19,885 nucleotides of DNA from an uncultured Saprospiraceae bacterium (GTDB lineage Bacteria > Bacteroidota > Bacteroidia > Chitinophagales > Saprospiraceae), in NCBI GenBank assembly GCA_938002705.1, contig CALLAG010000274.1, positions 1-19,885 of the forward strand, read 5' to 3'. Position 1 is the first letter of the stretch. Each line of letters starts with the position of its first letter. The notes below the pieces were generated by a model that saw nothing but the letters and a program-made list of their open reading frames with translations, was not told the origin of the DNA and searched no databases. Positions 14,667-19,885 of this stretch are shown in pieces. Made by a program: the position numbers and the translations under genes.

Positions 14667-15182
14667 TTACCCTGCAAAAACGGCAAAAGTCATATTAAGT
14701 CGCAAGTCATAAGTTGTCGGAGGAGGTGTATTAAATTCTAATTTTGTCTCGATTGTAGCCTTATCATTGATGATTTTTCCCTTTAAATCTACTATAGAAT
14801 TAAATAATCTTATTTCCTTTTTTTCTCCAATAGGAACCAGATCAAGGTAGAATAATTCATTCCGCTTACCATTCTCCTCAACTAAGAACACATTTACACC
14901 TCGTATAAAAGCAAGATCAAAATCTCTACCACTTCTAGGTATAAGTGTAGCCCTTCCAGCTACGAACATCTCTATACTGGCCTCATCTATACCTGATGCT
15001 GATAGCTGAGAATCATATAGTATCGGTGTATTCTCTTGGATGAAATAATGTGACTCTATAGTACTAAGGCCTGCTGGAACTGAGAACTCCATGAACGTAC
15101 CTATCTCTAAGGTAGGCTCTTCTTTGCCACATGAAACTAACGACACAAGGATCAGAAAGAGAAAAAATAGTTTTATTTTCAT
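14667..15182 (-). CDS. Small predicted lipoprotein, function unknown
   Basis: I chose ATG 15182 (MKIKLFFLFLILVSLVSC), a compact lipoprotein signal with a lipobox ending at Cys18; an upstream ATG at 15203 adds seven residues. The mature part (about 153 residues) is beta-rich and has no motif I recognise. It ends LRLNMTFAVFAG. It is separated by 91 bases from the downstream DUF6029-like gene on the same strand, so it might be read together with it, and it is divergent from the GCL-CBS gene with a gap of about 95 bases. Confidence 0.75.
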   Translation of the reverse strand: MKIKLFFLFLILVSLVSCGKEEPTLEIGTFMEFSVPAGLSTIESHYFIQENTPILYDSQLSASGIDEASIEMFVAGRATLIPRSGRDFDLAFIRGVNVFLVEENGKRNELFYLDLVPIGEKKEIRLFNSIVDLKGKIINDKATIETKLEFNTPPPTTYDLRLNMTFAVFAG

Positions 15183-15277
15183 CAAATAATTTTTTGTGAG
15201 CATTACCTATATATTACTTCACTGACCATATAACGCAGTTTGCTGCAATAAAGTGCACATGCTAAAATAATAAAAGA

Positions 15278-17218
15278 ATGGGAACACAGACTGTAACATC
15301 ATTAGACGATATCAATCAGAAGCAACAATTCATAACCTCACTCCTAAATGATATAAGGTCACTCGAGTATATGCTTGATAATGATTGGTTTGAGAAAGGC
15401 GTTACCAGATTTGGATCAGAATTAGAGATGGTTCTTGTAGATAACGCTACACTTAAGCCGACTAATATAGCAACCAAGGTTTTGTCAAAAATGAAAAAAC
15501 ACAAATGGTTAGAAACTGAACTAGCAAAATTTAATCTTGAGATAAATCTGACGCCTAGAGAATTAAAAGGTAATAACTTTTCTATTATGGAAAAGGAGAT
15601 CCAGGATAGACTTTCTATTCTAGACAAAACTTTGTCAAGCTTTAATGCCTCTTATATACTAACAGGCATACTGCCTACGATTCAGAAATTCCACCTCAAT
15701 GAAGAGAATCTTACTCCAAGGAAAAGGTATTACGCCCTCATACAAGCCATAAAGAATCTCAACCTCAATAAAGACTTTGAACTAAAAATATTGGGTATTG
15801 ACGAACTATTCGTAAGACATGATTCTCCTCTCATAGAAGCGGCTAATACGAGCTGGCAGATACACCTACAGATTGCTCCACATGATTATGTCAAAATGTA
15901 TAACATTGCACAAGCTCTTGCAGGACCGTGTATTTCTTTATCTGCTAATTCTCCCATTGTATTCGGTAAGAGACTGTGGCATGAGTCTCGTATAGCCATG
16001 TTTGAGCAAGCCTTAGATACTCGTAGTACACATGAGCATATGAGAGAACAGAGTACTAGGGTTTCATTTGGAAAAGACTGGCTTAACGGCTCTATATTAG
16101 ATATATACAGAGAAGATATATCAAGATTCAAGGTCATACTAAGTTCCCTATCTGAAAAGAATTCTTGGCAAAAAGTAATGAAAGGAAAAGTGCCAGACTT
16201 AGACTCATTACTTGTACATAACTCTACTGTGTATAGATGGAATCGTCCTCAATATGGCATAAGCGATAACGGGCAGCCACATCTCAGAATAGAAAATAGA
16301 GTCATGCCAGCTGGCCCTACAGTACCTGATCAGATGGCCAACGCCGTATTCTGGCTAGGAGCTATGAAAGGCATGTACGATAGATATGATGACATAAGAG
16401 ACAGAGTAGAATTCTCATCTCTTAGAGACAATTTTGGCCGTTCTGCAAGATTTGGATTAGAAGCAGATTTCAGTTGGATTAAAGGTAAGAAGATCCACGT
16501 AAGAGAATTACTCAGAAAAGAATTAATTCCAATGGCCAAAGAAGGTCTTAAATCCTATAAGATTAAAACTGCTGACATAGATAGATATATCGGAATATTA
16601 GATGATAGGGTTAAGAAGAAAACAAATGGTGCCATATGGATACTCGACTCTTATGCTAACTTACTTAAAGGAAATACACCAAAAGATGAAACTTTATCTG
16701 TCCTTACACATGCAATCATGAAAAATCAAAAATCTAACATTCCAGTTCATAAGTGGAAAAATGCAAGTATCAAAGATCTTGTAGACTATCAACCTTTAGA
16801 ACTAAAAGTTTCTGAGTTTATGCAGACAGATCTATTTACGGTAGATAAGAATGATATCCTTGAATTGGTGGGAGAAATTATGGACTGGAAAAAAGTAAGA
16901 TATATGCCTGTAGAAGATAGTGAAGGAAATCTTCAAGGTCTTATGACATCTAGAGTGCTCACACGACACTTTCTTAATACTGCCCACCATCAATCAGACA
17001 AAGTTGTAACCGTAGAAGACGTTATGATAACTAATCCTGTTACGATAGAACCAGAGACAAGTATTATAGAAGCAATGAAAGTCATGCGTAAGAACAAAAT
17101 AGGAGCCATTCCTGTAGTGAAAAACAATATTCTTGCAGGTCTAATTACAGAGACAGACTTTCTAGATATAACAAGTAGTTTGTTAGAACGACTACATGCT
17201 CAAAACAAGAAGGCATAG
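15278..17218 (+). CDS. Glutamate-cysteine-ligase-type (GCS2) enzyme fused to two CBS domains
   Basis: A 646-residue cytoplasmic protein. Residues about 30-480 resemble the GCS2-type carboxylate-amine ligase family: RFGSELEMVLVD at 44-55 supplies the metal- and ATP-binding acidic residues. The regions SWQIHLQIAP, SANSPIVFGKRLWHESRIAMFEQ and PHLRIENRVMPAGPT follow. Residues 511-646 are a CBS pair. The first is VSEFMQTDLFTVDKND to LQGLMTSRVLTRHF. The second is VEDVMITNPVTIEPETS to IPVVKNNILAGLITETDFLD. CBS pairs usually bind adenine nucleotides, so energy-state control of ligase activity is the natural inference. The exact substrates (Glu plus Cys, or another amine) cannot be fixed from sequence. 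The stop is TAG, and a small exported-protein gene follows after 11 bases. Confidence 0.85.
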   Translation: MGTQTVTSLDDINQKQQFITSLLNDIRSLEYMLDNDWFEKGVTRFGSELEMVLVDNATLKPTNIATKVLSKMKKHKWLETELAKFNLEINLTPRELKGNNFSIMEKEIQDRLSILDKTLSSFNASYILTGILPTIQKFHLNEENLTPRKRYYALIQAIKNLNLNKDFELKILGIDELFVRHDSPLIEAANTSWQIHLQIAPHDYVKMYNIAQALAGPCISLSANSPIVFGKRLWHESRIAMFEQALDTRSTHEHMREQSTRVSFGKDWLNGSILDIYREDISRFKVILSSLSEKNSWQKVMKGKVPDLDSLLVHNSTVYRWNRPQYGISDNGQPHLRIENRVMPAGPTVPDQMANAVFWLGAMKGMYDRYDDIRDRVEFSSLRDNFGRSARFGLEADFSWIKGKKIHVRELLRKELIPMAKEGLKSYKIKTADIDRYIGILDDRVKKKTNGAIWILDSYANLLKGNTPKDETLSVLTHAIMKNQKSNIPVHKWKNASIKDLVDYQPLELKVSEFMQTDLFTVDKNDILELVGEIMDWKKVRYMPVEDSEGNLQGLMTSRVLTRHFLNTAHHQSDKVVTVEDVMITNPVTIEPETSIIEAMKVMRKNKIGAIPVVKNNILAGLITETDFLDITSSLLERLHAQNKKA

Positions 17219-17229
17219 ATGCTCTATAC

Positions 17230-17583
17230 ATGAAAAAACTATATGCTGCAACTGTTACCCTATCTCTGTTGTGTATTCTCATGCTTAGGCCTGTCCCTCT
17301 CCCTACCAAAGACAATACATATACAGATATAGTTATAATCAATCATATTTATGAAGGTTCTTCCAGTGATATCATATTTGAACTAAATGGTATTAAGAAG
17401 AAGCCATATATCAATCGAGGAATTGAATTAGGATTAGATATTAATCATCTACGTAAACACTTAATAGGGAAACCTATATTGATGACATTTATTAAACATT
17501 GGACACCACTATGTTCTAACAGATCAATAGCTCGAATTGCTTTATCTTCAGGAGAAAAGATACTCAACAAATTAGAAAGTTAA
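17230..17583 (+). CDS. Small exported or membrane-anchored protein, unrecognised
   Basis: A 117-residue protein with an N-terminal hydrophobic segment (KKLYAATVTLSLLCILML) that is a signal peptide or anchor. A folded-looking region follows (DIVIINHIYEGSSSDIIFELNG, INRGIELGLDINHLRKHL, PILMTFIKHWTPLC) with a single Cys in the mature part. I know no family. It starts 11 bases after the GCL-CBS stop and so is probably co-transcribed. Its TAA overlaps the stop codon of the converging YpdA-like gene. Confidence 0.7.
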   Translation: MKKLYAATVTLSLLCILMLRPVPLPTKDNTYTDIVIINHIYEGSSSDIIFELNGIKKKPYINRGIELGLDINHLRKHLIGKPILMTFIKHWTPLCSNRSIARIALSSGEKILNKLES

Positions 17584-18539
17584 TTCACCTTGGACAAGAT
17601 ATCGTCTATGATAATCTTGCTATGATGCCTTGTATTCTCTATGAATAGCTCACTGGTACTTGTTCCAGAGACTACTACTCCGGCCACGTATATATTTTTC
17701 ATATTAGTCTCCAAAGTATTAGGATTAAGAATCGGCTTTCTATTGTCCCGCTCGTCTAATTGTATTCCTACATGCGATAAAAATTCAAAATCTGGAAGAT
17801 AGCCCGTCATCGCAAGGACATAATCATTTTCTATTTCCTCCACGCCATCTGGTGTGTCAAGGACTACATAATCTTCAGAAATACTTACTAATCTGGTGTT
17901 AAAAAAAGCTTTAATAGATCCTTCCTTTATCCTGTTTTGAATGTTAGGTAGTATCCAGTATTTAACTTTGGGATATAAATTTTCTTTTCTTACCGCCATA
18001 GTCACATGAGCTCCATTATTCCATGTCTCTAATGCGACATCACATGCTGAGTTAGCTGCACCCACAACAAGGACATTCATCCCAATATAGGGGTGAGCAT
18101 CATCATAATAATGCTTTACTTTAGGTAAGTCCTCTCCGGGTATATTTAATTTTCTATAGTGATCATAGAACCCAGTTGCTATGACTACATGCTTAGCCTG
18201 ATATCTACTATTGTCATTGATTTGATAATTATCACCTACTTTATTTATTGCATTAACCTTGCATAGATATTTAATTTTTAATCCGTAATGAGAAACTATA
18301 CGTCTATAATATTCTAATGCCTCAGAACGTGTTGGCTTATCGTTATGTGATATAAAAGGAATCTCACCTATCTCTAAGTTTGTAGAGGTAGAAAAGAAAG
18401 TCATATTAGATGGGAAATTATAAATAGAATTTACAAGCGTGCCTTTCTCGATAATGATATAAAATAGACCTCTCCTTTTTGCCTCTATAGCTATCGAAAT
18501 ACCAGTTGGGCCTCCACCGATTATTATTAAGTCATACAT
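17580..18539 (-). CDS. ypdA: YpdA-like FAD/NAD(P)-dependent oxidoreductase
   Basis: A 319-residue two-dinucleotide-fold flavoprotein. The FAD-binding GGGPTG is at residues 8-13, and the NAD(P)-binding VGAANSACDVAL around 159-170. IATGFYDHYRKLNIPGEDLP and the C-terminal NIYVAGVVVSG (FAD) are also present. The string NFPSNMTFFSTSTNLEIGEIPF is the pattern I associate with YpdA, the proposed bacillithiol-disulfide reductase. In Firmicutes YpdA the glycine motif reads GGGPCG and that Cys has been proposed as catalytic; here it is Thr12, leaving only Cys93 and Cys166. The -7 element sits 4 bases before the ATG. It converges with the small plus-strand gene. A thioredoxin-reductase-like role with another thiol is possible. 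Confidence 0.82.
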   Translation of the reverse strand: MYDLIIIGGGPTGISIAIEAKRRGLFYIIIEKGTLVNSIYNFPSNMTFFSTSTNLEIGEIPFISHNDKPTRSEALEYYRRIVSHYGLKIKYLCKVNAINKVGDNYQINDNSRYQAKHVVIATGFYDHYRKLNIPGEDLPKVKHYYDDAHPYIGMNVLVVGAANSACDVALETWNNGAHVTMAVRKENLYPKVKYWILPNIQNRIKEGSIKAFFNTRLVSISEDYVVLDTPDGVEEIENDYVLAMTGYLPDFEFLSHVGIQLDERDNRKPILNPNTLETNMKNIYVAGVVVSGTSTSELFIENTRHHSKIIIDDILSKVN

Positions 18540-18543
18540 TCTT

Positions 18544-18551
18544 CAAAGATA
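18544..18551 (-). promoter_or_regulatory. -7 element TATCTTTG directly before the YpdA-like gene
   Basis: It matches TAnnTTTG, with AAGA between it and the ATG at 18539. This is the same arrangement as at 8586-8593, so a leaderless or near-leaderless transcript is predicted. The terminator of the upstream gene occupies the region where a -33 element would lie. Confidence 0.6.
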
Positions 18552-18557
18552 TATTTA

Positions 18558-18591
18558 TAAAAAAATGCCCGCCTGATTAACAAGCGGACAT
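18558..18591 (-). terminator. Intrinsic terminator of the secreted-protein gene
   Basis: In minus-strand RNA the arms ATGTCCGCTT and AGGCGGGCAT pair over 10 positions with two G-U wobbles around a 7-base loop, followed by seven T. Both wobbles become C-A mismatches in plus-strand RNA, so it acts on minus-strand transcription. It lies about 25 bases after the stop of the large secreted protein and abuts the YpdA promoter. Confidence 0.85.
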
Positions 18592-18615
18592 TACAAATAT
18601 TTATTTTTTACTCGA

Positions 18616-19885
18616 CTATCTCGATAAGGTTACACTTCCATTCCCTTTCACCTCATTACTATTATCATCCAAGTAAGAATAGACATATAAGTAGACATCT
18701 TCCTGGATTAAGTCGCCCATGTTATTTACTCTTCCATTCCATCGATCTATTAATCTTTCAGATTCGAATACCTTATTACCCCATCTATTAAAGATTTCAA
18801 ATTTATACTCATCAGCAACAAATAATTCAGGGCATTCTACATATGGTCCAAAAGTCTTATTGATATCATTATCTGAGTTAGGAAAAAATATATTTGGAAA
18901 TATAAGAGAAGAAAACTCACTAAAATTAACAGTCGTAATGGCTGTATCACTGGTACCACATTCATCAGTCACAGTAAGTGCATACTCTCCTGAATTTACA
19001 ACATTAATAGAAGCCGTATTCTCTCCAGTAGACCAACTGAATGTATCAAAATTTACTGGGTTTCCTGAGTTAATAGATAACGGAAGTCCACTCTCACAAT
19101 CAAAAGCTCCAGCAACTATATTTACATCTAATACAGGTGGTGCTAAGTCATCGTCTGTTACATCTACACTCACTTCTACTGTTTCATTACAGACATCTAT
19201 AACTGTTACAGTATAAGTACCTGGGGTTGTTACATCTATAGCTTGTGTGCTTTCTCCTGTAGACCACAAATAGGATAGTACTTCTGAATCTGAAATTGCA
19301 GTTAGAATAACACTGCCATCAGAACATACTTGTGATAAGTCTTTATTTATTAATAGTGTAAAACCTATTAAAAAGTCATCAGGAGAAATAGAAACATTAG
19401 CCGTTGCAGTGTTATCACAATTGTCTGTTATTGTCACGCTATACTGTCCTGGAGTAAGTATTTCTCTTTCTCTGTCCGTAGAGCCATCTTCCCAAAGATA
19501 ATCCCGAGCTCCTGCACCAGCAGTAAGCTGACCTGATAATATTATAAAGTCATCCTCACATATAAAGTCAGTATTAACATTAATTTGTGCTTCAGGAAAG
19601 TCCAATTGAGAAATGTTACTCGTGTCACACAAAGTATAACATATACGATCCCCTATTGTAACAGTAACAGAAAAATCTCCCTCTTCCATAACAGTTATTC
19701 TATCTGTAGTCTCACATGTACTCCATATATATTCCGTTGCTCCAGGCACAAAGCCTACTATTTCAAATATTATAGGATCTTGAGGACAAAAGGAAGTATC
19801 TGCCAGAGACAAGATAGGTGTATTAAACCCATTAAAAGTTTCACTCTTAAGCTCAAGTGTATCAAGTACCCCGAACATTCCAATC
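18616..19885 (-). CDS. Large secreted protein with Ig/PKD-like repeats and type B T9SS sorting domain (partial, N-terminus off the right edge)
   Basis: The frame is open to the right edge, so the true start lies outside; the first Met (19878) is probably internal. The visible 420 residues hold about four modules of 70-80 residues with a shared pattern. It runs W-S-T-G-E-x-T near the middle, then G-x-Y-T-V-T-V-T-D-x-C at the end, with paired cysteines, as in PKD-like or SprB-type repeats of surface proteins. The last 95 residues (IFPNIFFPNSDNDINKTF, YKFEIFNRWGNKVFES, DVYLYVYSY, GNGSVTLSR) are the gliding-motility-associated C-terminal domain that sends proteins through the type IX secretion system (type B). 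The stop is TAG, and a terminator follows. Confidence 0.9.
   Translation of the reverse strand, partial: IGMFGVLDTLELKSETFNGFNTPILSLADTSFCPQDPIIFEIVGFVPGATEYIWSTCETTDRITVMEEGDFSVTVTIGDRICYTLCDTSNISQLDFPEAQINVNTDFICEDDFIILSGQLTAGAGARDYLWEDGSTDREREILTPGQYSVTITDNCDNTATANVSISPDDFLIGFTLLINKDLSQVCSDGSVILTAISDSEVLSYLWSTGESTQAIDVTTPGTYTVTVIDVCNETVEVSVDVTDDDLAPPVLDVNIVAGAFDCESGLPLSINSGNPVNFDTFSWSTGENTASINVVNSGEYALTVTDECGTSDTAITTVNFSEFSSLIFPNIFFPNSDNDINKTFGPYVECPELFVADEYKFEIFNRWGNKVFESERLIDRWNGRVNNMGDLIQEDVYLYVYSYLDDNSNEVKGNGSVTLSR

Noticed and set aside
18719..19216. 165-codon plus-strand frame opposite the secreted protein
   Set aside because: The minus-strand frame holds clear sorting-domain motifs, and this frame has no recognisable domain.

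Overview
The window is AT-rich, tightly packed bacterial chromosome from a member of the Bacteroidota, probably a Saprospira-like or related environmental lineage. The evidence is a C-terminal type B sorting (gliding-motility-associated) domain of the type IX secretion system, Omp28-like and DUF6029-like proteins, -7 promoter elements of the TAnnTTTG type, an ATP synthase operon without the beta and epsilon genes, and a YpdA-type reductase. No mobile element, CRISPR array, rRNA or tRNA was seen. Most of the region is core housekeeping DNA rather than an island.

Layout, left to right. Nearly all genes are on the minus strand. A BLUF-domain protein runs off the left edge (1-323). A 362-base gap follows, holding a perfect inverted repeat and a possible broken small gene (387-644). 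The F1Fo ATP synthase operon is transcribed atpB-E-F-H-A-G (5992 down to 686). It starts at a TACCTTTG promoter and has a hairpin between atpE and atpF. A terminator at 6191-6231 separates it from the next unit: a ZapB-like coiled-coil gene, zapA and rny (8581 down to 6283), whose promoter sits directly against the first ATG. Upstream is pheT (11056 down to 8624), interrupted by one in-frame TAG where the family normally has Glu.

Next is an envelope operon (14575 down to 11119): a DUF6029-like outer-membrane protein followed by two tandem Omp28-like lipoproteins with CxxC motifs. A small lipoprotein gene (15182-14667) comes before it. The only plus-strand genes are a glutamate-cysteine-ligase-type enzyme fused to paired CBS domains (15278-17218) and a small unrecognised exported or membrane-anchored protein (17230-17583). 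These converge, stop codon on stop codon, with a YpdA-like flavoprotein (18539-17580). The right edge holds the C-terminal part of a large secreted protein with repeated Ig/PKD-like modules and a type B sorting domain, followed by its terminator.

Functionally the window covers energy conversion (ATP synthase), RNA turnover and division (RNase Y, ZapA), translation (PheT), cell-envelope export, and a loose thiol-redox theme (GCL-CBS, YpdA, the CxxC lipoproteins). I found no clear new multi-gene system. The observations most worth checking are the in-frame stop in pheT, the BLUF domain lacking its photoactive tyrosine, the GCL-CBS fusion, and the YpdA homologue without the N-terminal cysteine.
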